A DNA stretch of 64,000 nt from Methanoregulaceae archaeon (lineage in GTDB: Bacteria; Armatimonadota; Fimbriimonadia; Fimbriimonadales; Fimbriimonadaceae): positions 62,001 through 126,000 of the forward strand of contig JADZEW010000016.1 in NCBI GenBank assembly GCA_020850325.1, read 5' to 3'. The position numbers and the translations under genes are program-made. Below the pieces are notes generated by a model. That model was not told the origin of the DNA. It saw nothing but the letters and a program-made list of their open reading frames with translations, and made no database searches. The number at the start of each line of letters is the position of its first letter. The first letter of the stretch is position 1. This document shows, one piece after another, positions 26,703 to 35,210 of this stretch.

Positions 26703-27802
26703 TGACGCAACGACCGCATAACCGACGACTAAGAGCTGGAAGCGCGCTCGTGTTTACCAGCATGCTCATGGTGGCGATCGCGACGGTGGTTGTGTCGACA
26801 TCCCAGCTGAACGCAGCGGCCTCCAGCAAGGCGGAGCGACGAATTGAGGCGGTCAAGGCCGAGGAGTCCGAGAGCGGTGTTCTGGCTGCGGTGCAGGCCA
26901 AGTGCAATGTCAACTCGATCGCTTTGCCGCAGATTTGGAACTTCAGCCTCAATGGGCAGACTCAGTCCGTGGAGATTGTCGACAACAACGCCTCACAGTC
27001 GCGCACCTACGCGGTGACCACCACTGTGAACGGAAAAGAGACCCGTGTCTTCAAGCGCATTATTGGTGGTCGACAAACATCGAACCCGCTCTACTTCGCG
27101 GTTTGGCTGAATGGAAGCACCGACCTCAGCTCCAATTGTCTCACGACCACCAACGGGGGACACGTCTACTGCCGTGGCAACCTGACCCTCGGCCCAACGA
27201 GCAGCATCGATGGCGAAGTCTATGCTGTGGGCAGCCTGACGGACAATGGGGCAACGGTAACCAAGAACGTGCTCCAGAGCGTTCGAAATCGGGTTGCACC
27301 GACGATGACGCGAGCCGACTATGAGACCGCGGCGAGTGGCCTAATCAATCTCGTGAGCTCGATTACCAACATCGTCTTCGCTCCGGTGTCGGTCGGACTC
27401 CCGTATAGCCTGAGGTACTACCGCGACCCCGAGGTAAGAATCCAAGGGACCGTGTCGGGCAAGGGTACGGTCTACATCGAGGGTTCGGCGCGCGTTGAAG
27501 CAGACATCAGCTACACCACTGCTGCGGCTCGAGCCATTTTCATCGTCGAGGGCGATCTTCGTGTGAACAACAATGTGAATCGACTCGACGGAACCTGGTT
27601 CGTCAAGGGCACCTTGAGGATCGACAATGCGGGAACCGCGCTAGCGATGACCCGTGGGGCGCTGATCGCCCTTGGGCCAGTTGAGATCAACCGAGACGTA
27701 ACGATCAACGCCGACAATACGTTCTGGACAAGCCGAAACGAGGGCACCAAGCATCGTGCGCCGGGCTTCTGGCCGGTTGCGGTAGATGGGCTGCTTCGCT
27801 GA
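26702..27802 (+). CDS. PilX-like membrane-anchored protein with beta-helix-like domain
   Basis: A 366-residue protein with an N-terminal helix (ALVFTSMLMVAIATVVVSTS) lacking an obvious G-F-T-L-x-E site, as in PilX-type proteins. The second half (from about 150) has regular short strands (VYCRGNLTLG, IDGEVYAVGSL, IFIVEGDLRV) like a bactofilin or right-handed helix. It shares its first base with the stop of the preceding gene. Its stop is 3 bp from the nuoI stop on the other strand. Confidence 0.7.
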   Translation: MTQRPHNRRLRAGSALVFTSMLMVAIATVVVSTSQLNAAASSKAERRIEAVKAEESESGVLAAVQAKCNVNSIALPQIWNFSLNGQTQSVEIVDNNASQSRTYAVTTTVNGKETRVFKRIIGGRQTSNPLYFAVWLNGSTDLSSNCLTTTNGGHVYCRGNLTLGPTSSIDGEVYAVGSLTDNGATVTKNVLQSVRNRVAPTMTRADYETAASGLINLVSSITNIVFAPVSVGLPYSLRYYRDPEVRIQGTVSGKGTVYIEGSARVEADISYTTAAARAIFIVEGDLRVNNNVNRLDGTWFVKGTLRIDNAGTALAMTRGALIALGPVEINRDVTINADNTFWTSRNEGTKHRAPGFWPVAVDGLLR

Positions 27803-27805
27803 GCG

Positions 27806-28297
27806 CTACTTGACTTCTTCGTACTCGCCCACCCAAGGGGCGTCGGCTTCACCGGGAAACGACTCGAGCAACATCTCCTTCGTATAGATGAAGCTCTCCC
27901 GCTTGTAGTCGGCGAGTTCAAAGTTCTTGCGAAGCACGACGGCTCCGGTGGGGCAGGCGTCCTGGCAATAGCCGCAGAAGATGCAGCGGATCATGTTGAT
28001 CTCGTACCGCTCGGCGTAGCGCTCACCCGGCGAGAACCGCTTCTCGTCCGTGTTCTCGGCGGCAACGACGTTGATGCACCGCGCCGGGCAAGCCCCGGCG
28101 CAAAGCGAACAGCCAATGCACCGCTCGAGTCCGCTCTCATAGCGCGTGAGGAAGTGACGCCAACGGGTGCGCGGATACTGCTCACGCCGCTGCTCGGGAT
28201 AGAAAACGGTCTCCTTCTTGTGGCTCAGCCGCTTCAGCGTGATGCCAAATCCGGTTGCGATCGGTTTAACGACGTCTTTAAAAAGGCTAACGCTCAC
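27806..28297 (-). CDS. nuoI: NADH-quinone oxidoreductase subunit I
   Basis: A 163-residue ferredoxin-like subunit with two 8Fe-type motifs ([12 protein letters not shown] and [12 protein letters not shown]) carrying clusters N6a and N6b. The N-terminal amphipathic region fits membrane association. It overlaps nuoB by 4 bp. No other complex I genes flank this pair. Confidence 0.93.
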   Translation of the reverse strand: MSVSLFKDVVKPIATGFGITLKRLSHKKETVFYPEQRREQYPRTRWRHFLTRYESGLERCIGCSLCAGACPARCINVVAAENTDEKRFSPGERYAERYEINMIRCIFCGYCQDACPTGAVVLRKNFELADYKRESFIYTKEMLLESFPGEADAPWVGEYEEVK

Positions 28298-28872
28298 GCG
28301 TGCACCTCCTCAGGCATGTCCGTTTCGAGAGTCCTTGCATTGATCTCGATGATCTTATTGAACTTGCGCCTCTTGATCTTCTCTTGGAGCTTGATCACCG
28401 CGTAGATCAGCGCATCGGGCGAGGGCGGGCACCCGGGCACATAGACGTCCACGGGGACCACCTGATCAGCACCTTGGACGATCGCGTAGTTGTTATAGAC
28501 GCCGCCGCTGCTGGCGCACGCGCCCATGCTGATCACCCACTTGGGCTCGGGCATCTGATCGTAGATCTGTCGAAGCACCGGAGCCATCTTCTTGCTCAGC
28601 CGGCCAGCGATGATCATCACATCGGCCTGGCGAGGCGTGGCGCGGAACGCTTCCGAACCGAAGCGGGCAAGGTCAAAGCGGGAAGCCGCCGTGGACATCA
28701 TCTCGATGGCGCAACATGCAAGTCCGAATGTGAGGGGCCAGAGAGAGTTAGCGCGGGCTTGGTTCAGGAGGGTGTCGAGCGAAGTGACGACGATGTTGCC
28801 ACCCTTTTGGATGTCTCCAAGCACCGGCGTAGAGCTGTCGTGCAAGACAATGGTTTCGACCTTCTTCGGCAT
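28294..28872 (-). CDS. nuoB: NADH-quinone oxidoreductase subunit B
   Basis: A 192-residue subunit holding cluster N2 near the quinone site. Ligand cysteines: C53 and C54 (LACCAIEM), C119 (GACASSGG) and C148 (VPGCPP). NuoB and NuoI together form the end of the electron wire in complex I; here they occur as a two-gene unit without nuoA, C, D or membrane subunits. Confidence 0.93.
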   Translation of the reverse strand: MPKKVETIVLHDSSTPVLGDIQKGGNIVVTSLDTLLNQARANSLWPLTFGLACCAIEMMSTAASRFDLARFGSEAFRATPRQADVMIIAGRLSKKMAPVLRQIYDQMPEPKWVISMGACASSGGVYNNYAIVQGADQVVPVDVYVPGCPPSPDALIYAVIKLQEKIKRRKFNKIIEINARTLETDMPEEVHA

Positions 28873-29061
28873 GGCGTTCTACCTTCTACGGAGTGTACCG
28901 GAGGATGGTGCGAATGGCCCGCTGGCCCAGATGGGCGGGGGTTGGCTCGGCGGGCGTCGTACCGCGCCAAGTTTCACCTGAGGCCGCCGGTTGCCATTGT
29001 CCCGGTGGAGCGCAGGGCCTCGTCACGGTGTGACTCGAAACCTGCGCCCACCCGATGAGCC
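28873..29061. other. Intergenic repeats upstream of nuoB and downstream of secA
   Basis: No gene seen. It holds the 16-mer GGCGTCGTACCGCGCC (28953-28968), shared with 60424-60439 and, inverted and imperfect, with 58936 onward. It also holds a family C copy (29014-29053) with an internal GTCAC/GTGAC stem. A nuoB promoter is expected here but none stands out. Confidence 0.4.
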
Positions 29062-32000
29062 TTAGATCACACCCGAGGACCGGAGCGTCGGATAGTGACA
29101 AGACTTGAACTTCTTGCCGCTACCGCACGGGCACGGGTCGTTGCGACCCACGCGAGTCCAGTCGACGTCGGCCAGGTAGCCGTCCGATTGGCCCGGCATC
29201 ACGATCGGCGAGACCGCCGACGTCGCGTCCGCCGTCATTCCCAAGGCCGCCGAACCCGCCGGTTCGTCTTCCATGCGCGTCATTGCCGGCTCCGCTTCCA
29301 GCGGCTGATTCACCTGTAGTTCAGCGCGGAAGATCATCCGCACCGCCTGGTCGCGAATCTGGCGCAGCGTGGTCTGGAACAAGTCGAAGGTCTCCCGCTT
29401 GTACGCGACCAGCGGGTCGGTCTGGCCGTAGCCTCGCAGACCAATGCCCTCGCGGATGTACTCGACGACCTGCAAGTGATCCATCCACTTGTCGTTGACC
29501 GCGCGCAGCATGACCTGCTGTTCGAGGTAGTTCATCATCTCAGGCGGGTAGCTCGCCACCTTGGCGTCGTAGGCGCGGTGAGCGATGTCCTGCACGAAAG
29601 CGATGACCGGCTCGCCTGGCTGGTGTTGCTCCAGTTCGCTGATCGTAGCGAAGTCGATGATCGGGAAAATCTCCGAGATGTCCTCGTAGAGCACCTCGTA
29701 GTCGAACACGCGGCCCTGAACCTCGTCGATCATCCACGCGTTCTCGCAGATTTCGGCGATCAGCTCGTCGATCTGCCCCTTGAGGTCACCACGCACGTCG
29801 CGCTCTCCGATCAGAATCTCGCGCCGCCATCCGTAGATGTGCTCGCGCTGGGCGTTCAAGACGTCGTCATATTCGAGAACGTGCTTTCGCGCTTCGAAGA
29901 AGTGGTTCTCGATGCGCTCCTGGGTTTTCTGGATCATCCCCGAGAGGAACTTGGTGTCGACCTGCTCCATCGGCGGCCACGCCTTCAGCAACGGGTTCTC
30001 CAGCATCTTCGCATTGAAGATCTTCCAAAGTTGGTCCTCGAGAGCAACGAAGAACCGGCTTTCGCCCGGGTCGCCCTGGCGGCCGGCACGACCACGAAGC
30101 TGGTTGTCGATACGGCGGCTCTCGTGACGCTCCGTACCCAAGATGTAAAGACCACCCAGGGCGCGCACCTCTTCGGCAAGCGTGAGGCGCTCCGTATCGT
30201 CAAGCGGCAGCGGGGGAGCAGCGCGCTCTTGGCCACCGCGACGGTAGCTAATGAACGTGCCGGTGTACTCGTCGTAATCGCCCTCTTCCATGTTGCGAGC
30301 GCGTTCGACGAGTTCATCCTGGATACGGCCACCTAGTAGGATGTCGACACCACGACCGGCCATGTTGGTAGCGATCGTCACCTGACCCTTACGGCCTGCT
30401 TCGGCAATGATCAACGCTTCGCGCTCGTGGAACTTTGCGTTGAGCACGTTGTGCGGGATGCCGTGCTTGAGCGCCTCTTCGAGGTTCTCGCGATTCTCGG
30501 TGGGCAGCTTCCATTGCTTCAAGAGCCAGTCAATCATCTCGTCGCTCAGCGAGTCGCTGGGCAAGTTCGCCTTACTCATGAAGGGCGCGAGAACCTGGCG
30601 GGACTGCTCCTTCAGGTCGGCATTGATCAGTTCCTGAGCGTCGTTGCGAAGGTCCTTGGGCAGGTCCTTCTTGACCTCGAGCGATTCGCGCAGGCGGTTG
30701 ATCGCCACCAACTTCTGCAGCATGTCGGCGTCGAGGCGCTGCGAGACCTTCTCAGACATCTCGATCGATCGGGTTCCCACGAGGACGGGCTGCTGTTTGG
30801 TGTACAGCCGGAGGATCTCCCAAGCGATTGCGCGGAACTTCGCCTCTTCGGTCTTGAAGATAATGTCGGCTTGGTCCGCCCGGCACATGGGCCGGTGGGT
30901 CGGGACGCTGACCACGTCGAGGCCGTAAATCTTGCGGAACTCGTCCTCTTCCGTCTTGGCCGTACCCGTCATGCCGGCGAGCTTCTCGTAAAGGCGGAAC
31001 AGGTTCTGGAACGTGATGACGGCGACGGTCTGGCTTTCGCGCTGGACGGTCACGCCTTCTTTGGCTTCGAGCGCCTGGTGCAGGCCATCCGAGAAGCGGC
31101 GGCCGAACATCATACGTCCCGTGTTCTCGTCGACGATGACGACCTCGCCGCTCCGCACGACGTACTCGACGTCGCGGTCAAACAGCGCATAGGCCTTCAC
31201 CGAGGCGTTCACGTGGTGGAACAGCTTCGGATCAGCGGCGATGTTGGGGATGCCCATCATCCGCTCGACTTCGTCCATGCCTTCTTCAGTCAGGCTGGCG
31301 CTGTGGTTCTTCTTATCGGCGGTGTAGTGGACTTCCGGCTGGAGCTGCTTGACGATTTGGTCGACGACCTTGTAGACCGACACATCCTCCTGGCTCGCAC
31401 CGCTGATGATGTGGGGCGTTCGCGCTTCGTCGATGAGGATGGAGTCGACTTCGTCGATGATCGCAAAGTGAAGCTCGCGCATCGACAACTGCTCGAGACT
31501 GAAGGCCATGTTGTCGCGCAGATAGTCGAACCCGAACTCGTGGTTCGTACCGTACGTGATGTCGCACAGGTAGGCCTCACGGCGGCTGATCGGCTCCAGG
31601 TTGGCGTAGCGAGGGTCTTCGTTCTGGACGCCCGGCGCGTAGAGCCACGATCCGCCCAGTTCATCGGAATCCTGACTCTGACCCTGGATGATGCCAACGG
31701 TCATTCCAAGGAAGTGGTAGATCGGCCCCATCCACACCGCGTCGCGGCGGGCGAGGTAGTCGTTGACCGTAACCAGGTGGACGCCCCGACCGGTAAGCGC
31801 GTTCAGATACATAGGTGCGACCGCGACGAGGGTCTTACCTTCACCAGTTTTCATCTCCGCAATGCGGCCTTGATGAAGCACCAACCCGCCGACGATCTGA
31901 ACGTCGAAGTGGCGCATGTGCAGCAGGCGCTTACTGACTTCGCGGACAACCGCGAAGACTTCAGGCGTGATTTGGTCGATCGACTCGCCGTTGGCAAGCC

Positions 32001-32148
32001 GTTGCTTGAACTCGGGGGTTTTCGCCTTAAGTTCATCGTCCGACATTGCGGAGATGGTCGGCTCGAGCGCATTCACGCGCTCGATGATCGGCATCAAGTT
32101 CTCGACATCCTTCTTGCTGGTGTCGAACAGCTTTCTCAGAAATTGCAT
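29062..32148 (-). CDS. secA: Protein translocase subunit SecA
   Basis: A 1028-residue ATPase motor of the Sec pathway. Walker A MKTGEGKT at 99-106, DEVDSILIDEARTP, helicase motifs including VGTRSIEMSEK and ATNMAGRGVDILLGG, then the C-terminal zinc tail CPCGSGKKFKSCH. The length is slightly above the usual ~900 because of inserts in the middle and before the tail. It is downstream of a small exported protein. Confidence 0.97.
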   Translation of the reverse strand: MQFLRKLFDTSKKDVENLMPIIERVNALEPTISAMSDDELKAKTPEFKQRLANGESIDQITPEVFAVVREVSKRLLHMRHFDVQIVGGLVLHQGRIAEMKTGEGKTLVAVAPMYLNALTGRGVHLVTVNDYLARRDAVWMGPIYHFLGMTVGIIQGQSQDSDELGGSWLYAPGVQNEDPRYANLEPISRREAYLCDITYGTNHEFGFDYLRDNMAFSLEQLSMRELHFAIIDEVDSILIDEARTPHIISGASQEDVSVYKVVDQIVKQLQPEVHYTADKKNHSASLTEEGMDEVERMMGIPNIAADPKLFHHVNASVKAYALFDRDVEYVVRSGEVVIVDENTGRMMFGRRFSDGLHQALEAKEGVTVQRESQTVAVITFQNLFRLYEKLAGMTGTAKTEEDEFRKIYGLDVVSVPTHRPMCRADQADIIFKTEEAKFRAIAWEILRLYTKQQPVLVGTRSIEMSEKVSQRLDADMLQKLVAINRLRESLEVKKDLPKDLRNDAQELINADLKEQSRQVLAPFMSKANLPSDSLSDEMIDWLLKQWKLPTENRENLEEALKHGIPHNVLNAKFHEREALIIAEAGRKGQVTIATNMAGRGVDILLGGRIQDELVERARNMEEGDYDEYTGTFISYRRGGQERAAPPLPLDDTERLTLAEEVRALGGLYILGTERHESRRIDNQLRGRAGRQGDPGESRFFVALEDQLWKIFNAKMLENPLLKAWPPMEQVDTKFLSGMIQKTQERIENHFFEARKHVLEYDDVLNAQREHIYGWRREILIGERDVRGDLKGQIDELIAEICENAWMIDEVQGRVFDYEVLYEDISEIFPIIDFATISELEQHQPGEPVIAFVQDIAHRAYDAKVASYPPEMMNYLEQQVMLRAVNDKWMDHLQVVEYIREGIGLRGYGQTDPLVAYKRETFDLFQTTLRQIRDQAVRMIFRAELQVNQPLEAEPAMTRMEDEPAGSAALGMTADATSAVSPIVMPGQSDGYLADVDWTRVGRNDPCPCGSGKKFKSCHYPTLRSSGVI

Positions 32149-32209
32149 GGGTTCGGTTCTCGTTCAAATCGTGGCGGCCACTCCAAGGGAGCGGTCGCAG
32201 ATGGCGATC

Positions 32210-32536
32210 TTAGGCGAGAACGAACGGGCCATCTCGGGTGCGATCCGACTTCGCATAACCACGGTCGAGGCGGGTTATGGGGAGTTCGGGCAAATGCGGC
32301 TCGGCTTCGGGGTCCGCTGAAACGGCTGGAGCCGCAGTGCCAGCTGGCTGGGCGATGAGCCACAGCAACGCGCGGGCTTCCGCACTGAGCGGTCGACCGA
32401 GCTTCTGATCGGCCTCGATCTGGCGAACCATGGCCCCCCACGGAAGCGCATCGAGAGCCGCGGGCAACTGCGCGCGATCCAGAGGCGCGTGGCCTTGGAG
32501 GAGCAATAGGATCAGGGCGGGAATCAGCGGAAACAT
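32210..32536 (-). CDS. Small exported protein of unknown function
   Basis: A 108-residue protein with a strong hydrophobic N-terminus (MFPLIPALILLLLQG) followed by a polar segment. No recognisable domain. The ATG at 32536 is chosen over an upstream TTG because a perfect TATAAT (32556-32551, reverse strand) overlaps that TTG; the transcript would then have a very short leader. It precedes secA by 61 bp. Confidence 0.45.
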   Translation of the reverse strand: MFPLIPALILLLLQGHAPLDRAQLPAALDALPWGAMVRQIEADQKLGRPLSAEARALLWLIAQPAGTAAPAVSADPEAEPHLPELPITRLDRGYAKSDRTRDGPFVLA

Positions 32537-32694
32537 GCGGACAGAAGCCAATTATAGAACGTTGGTGGGTGGAAAGATGTTCTTCAGTAGGTCTCTATCG
32601 GGGATAGACCCACCTCATGCTTGGCCTCGGAGCCATGCCTTGTACCGCTCTTCACGGAGTGCCGTCCGCTCAAGTCGGTAGAATCCCACCGCCC

Positions 32695-33372
32695 ATGATC
32701 CCGCTGCCCAGTCAGGTTCGACGGCATCAACCGGTGGTCACATGGACCCTGGTGGCGCTGAACGTGCTGATCTACTTGTGGGATCGGCGTCTGGCGCTGG
32801 GCGGACCTCCCGTCATTTTCAGCGACCTCATGATGCGTCCGAATGAGGTCGTAGAGGCCCTGACTGGCCAAGGTGAGCGGTTCTCGCTGGTGACTGTTTT
32901 TACCGCGATGTTCCTGCACGGCAACCTGTACCACTTGGTGGGCAACATGCTGTACCTGCTCACGTTTGGCGAAAGCGTCGAGGAGGCTCTGGGAGCGTGG
33001 CGCTACACCGTTTACTACCTGTTCTGGGGGTTCGTTGCAACTGCGGCGCACATCTTCGTAGACCCAAGCTCGACCACGCCGACGCTGGGTGCTTCCGGGG
33101 CAATCGGTGGGGTTCTGGGGTCGTTTTTCCTGCTGTTCCCGGCCAAACGGATCGAACTGTTCCTGTTCGTGACGACGGTCGTGGTCGACGCTTGGAAGTT
33201 GCTCGGGCTGTGGTTCCTCTTCCAGATTCTGCTTCCGCAGGACGGGGTAGCGAACTGGGCGCACGCGGGAGGCTTTATGGCGGGCATGCTGACCGTGTTG
33301 ATTGTTGGTGGCCGGGCGAAGATCCTGAAGGGCCGTGAGCACGAGTTCGCAGATGACTTTGACGAGGAGTGA
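32695..33372 (+). CDS. Rhomboid-family intramembrane serine protease
   Basis: A 225-residue protein with six predicted helices. Catalytic dyad S134 (LGASGAIGG) and H190 (NWAHAGGF), with the oxyanion-side HGNLYHLVGNMLYL motif. The ATG at 32695 fits the usual short cytosolic lead before helix 1. An acidic C-terminal tail ends the protein. Substrates are unknown. Confidence 0.92.
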   Translation: MIPLPSQVRRHQPVVTWTLVALNVLIYLWDRRLALGGPPVIFSDLMMRPNEVVEALTGQGERFSLVTVFTAMFLHGNLYHLVGNMLYLLTFGESVEEALGAWRYTVYYLFWGFVATAAHIFVDPSSTTPTLGASGAIGGVLGSFFLLFPAKRIELFLFVTTVVVDAWKLLGLWFLFQILLPQDGVANWAHAGGFMAGMLTVLIVGGRAKILKGREHEFADDFDEE

Positions 33373-33413
33373 CCAGGGTAAGAAGTGCCGACTGGTCGAC
33401 CAGGCGTTTCGGG

Positions 33414-33436
33414 CCTCGCGACGGCGCGTCGCGAGG
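33414..33436. terminator. Ten-pair hairpin between convergent genes
   Basis: CCTCGCGACG and CGTCGCGAGG around a GCG loop, between the rhomboid gene and the convergent STN-like gene. No T-tract follows on either side, so it may be Rho-dependent, an RNA 3' stabiliser or a REP-like element. Confidence 0.4.
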
Positions 33437-33478
33437 GAAGCAGGATGAACTCGACGTTGACCGAGGAATCGGCCCTAC

Positions 33479-34132
33479 CTACTCGGCGCCGCTTCGCAGC
33501 ACGATCCGGTTCTCTTCCGTCTTCTTGCGGATCAGGATCGTGAGCCGATCGGTGAGCACGTACTCCAGCTTGGTCGCCTCGCAAATCTGGGTCAGCGCTG
33601 ACTTCAGCGAGAGCTTCGTGAGGAGTGCGTCCAGCTTATAGGCAGGTACGGCGGAATCGACCTCGAACGTGATCTCGGTCTGCTTGCCCAACTCGGTGAA
33701 CAGCGCACGCAAATCGGTCTTCTCGAGCTTGGTCGTGACGGGTTTGGCGAGAACGGTTTCCGGCAACTTGCCCTTCGGCTTTTCTTCCGGCTTGGGTTCG
33801 GGCTTCGGCTGCGGAGCCGGTGCCCTCTTAACGAAGTAGATGCCGTTCTGGATTTCATACGCGAGGCTGGCGTTCTTGCAGATCAGGTGCAGCGCCTCCT
33901 CGAACTCGATGTCGTTGAGTGAAAGATAGAGTGCGAATCGCACGCCCGGATCGAGCACGTAGTTCTTCTTCGCCTGGCCAAACAGGTCATGAAGGACCGA
34001 GCGCACATCGTCGCCCTTGGCGTCGACCGAGACGGTGGGCAGTGCCTGTTGGCTACCGGTCTCTTGGGCCACGGCGGCAAGCGGCGTGGCGATGATGGTG
34101 AGAGCAGCGAGCATCGTCAGCAGGTTTTTCAT
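33479..34132 (-). CDS. Secreted protein with two secretin/TonB short N-terminal (STN)-like domains
   Basis: A 217-residue exported protein (signal ending near AAVAQ). Two related modules, about 30-100 and 135-205, have the STN/secretin N-domain pattern (VSVDAKGDDVRSVLHDLF; LEKTDLRALFTELGKQ), separated by a Pro/Glu/Lys-rich linker. Such domains usually lie in secretins or TonB receptors; here they stand alone. It follows the zinc-finger membrane protein by 3 bp, so the pair is co-expressed. Confidence 0.65.
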   Translation of the reverse strand: MKNLLTMLAALTIIATPLAAVAQETGSQQALPTVSVDAKGDDVRSVLHDLFGQAKKNYVLDPGVRFALYLSLNDIEFEEALHLICKNASLAYEIQNGIYFVKRAPAPQPKPEPKPEEKPKGKLPETVLAKPVTTKLEKTDLRALFTELGKQTEITFEVDSAVPAYKLDALLTKLSLKSALTQICEATKLEYVLTDRLTILIRKKTEENRIVLRSGAE

Positions 34133-34135
34133 GGT

Positions 34136-35032
34136 TTAGGACTCCGGAGGATAAACACGGATGGACGGGCGGGGGGTCGTCGGTTCAGCGGGGGTGTGCG
34201 CGGCTTGGCGCGGGGCAGTTCGGCGGGGGCTGGTCGTGCGTCGGGGTGAGGGGGCCGGCTTGGGCGTAGATACGGGCTCGGCCAGCATCTCGGTCACGCC
34301 GAGCATCTCCCAAGCTTCGATCGCGTCCATTTCGGGCTCTGATTCGAAAGCGAGGGTCGGGTCTTCGTCAATCACTTCGTCGGCGAGAGTCTCTTCGCTC
34401 CAGATGTCGAGCGACAGCCATCGCCAGGCCGGCATCACATCGGTAAGGTCGGCGTCAAACTCGATCAGATCGGCCACCGCGAAGGACTCCCACTCGGCGC
34501 GGAAGAGGCGGTCCGAGATTTCGGGAGCTGCGGCTAGCGCCGGCGTGATGACGGTGGTCTTGGATTGGGCGGTGGCGCCCTGGTTTGCCCGCGGACCGAG
34601 CAGGTCGGTCGGGCTCTTGACAAAAGCGTTCATGGCGAGCAGCACTACGGCGAGTGCGCCCGAGAGGATCAGCGGTTTGGAGAAGGTTCGCCGAGGGGTC
34701 GGATCGGCGTCGGGTGTCTCGTCCGACGCGGTGGACGGGGCCGAGTCTGCCAGATGCGGCGTAACCGCATGGGTGGGCGCCGTCGCCGCTGACGGAGTCC
34801 GCTGGCGGATCAGATCGAGCAACGGATTGGCTTCGGCCGGGTCCGGCGTCGGCGAAGTGCCGAGCAGGGTTTGCAGGGTGGCTCGCCGCTGCGCCACTTC
34901 GACGCGGCAGATCGGGCAACGGGCAATGTGCCCTTCCATCTCGCGGACCGCCTCGCTGGGCAATGCATCCCCGGCAAGGTATCGGCCCAACTGGCCTTGG
35001 ACAATCTGACACTCGATCGTTTCAACTGGCAT
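34136..35032 (-). CDS. Zinc-finger membrane protein (anti-sigma factor-like)
   Basis: A 298-residue protein. The N-terminus carries an anti-sigma-type zinc finger (EGHIARCPIC, H-x3-C-x2-C), a disordered Pro/Ala/Thr linker, one membrane helix (LILSGALAVVLLAMNAF, about 120-137), then an acidic extracytoplasmic region and a Pro/Arg/Thr tail. The layout is that of an ECF anti-sigma factor, but no sigma gene adjoins it. An 8-bp inverted repeat ACAACCTA/TAGGTTGT lies just upstream. Confidence 0.6.
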   Translation of the reverse strand: MPVETIECQIVQGQLGRYLAGDALPSEAVREMEGHIARCPICRVEVAQRRATLQTLLGTSPTPDPAEANPLLDLIRQRTPSAATAPTHAVTPHLADSAPSTASDETPDADPTPRRTFSKPLILSGALAVVLLAMNAFVKSPTDLLGPRANQGATAQSKTTVITPALAAAPEISDRLFRAEWESFAVADLIEFDADLTDVMPAWRWLSLDIWSEETLADEVIDEDPTLAFESEPEMDAIEAWEMLGVTEMLAEPVSTPKPAPSPRRTTSPRRTAPRQAAHTPAEPTTPRPSIRVYPPES

Positions 35033-35039
35033 CGTTCAC

Positions 35040-35090
35040 AACCTACTTGAGGTTTTGACCCCTCGTGCGAAGGAGGTCTACATAGGTTGT
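35040..35090. promoter_or_regulatory. Inverted repeat upstream of zinc-finger gene
   Basis: ACAACCTA near 35038 and TAGGTTGT near 35083 form an eight-pair dyad about 36 nt apart, with a nested AACCT/AGGTT. It could be an operator or a leader hairpin; no factor can be named. Confidence 0.25.
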
Positions 35091-35210
35091 CGGTGCGCAA
35101 TCCCGGCAACTTTAGGGGGATTTGCTTGAAGCCCCTGGAAAGCGAGGTACGAACCCCCCTCGCGCCTCGTGGTCTTCTTTCCGAGCCATCCCCCGCCAGC
35201 GTTCATAATC

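Noticed and set aside
30427-32358. 643-codon forward frame opposite secA
   Set aside because: Antisense to conserved SecA motifs and without any recognisable domain; a shadow of G+C-biased codons.
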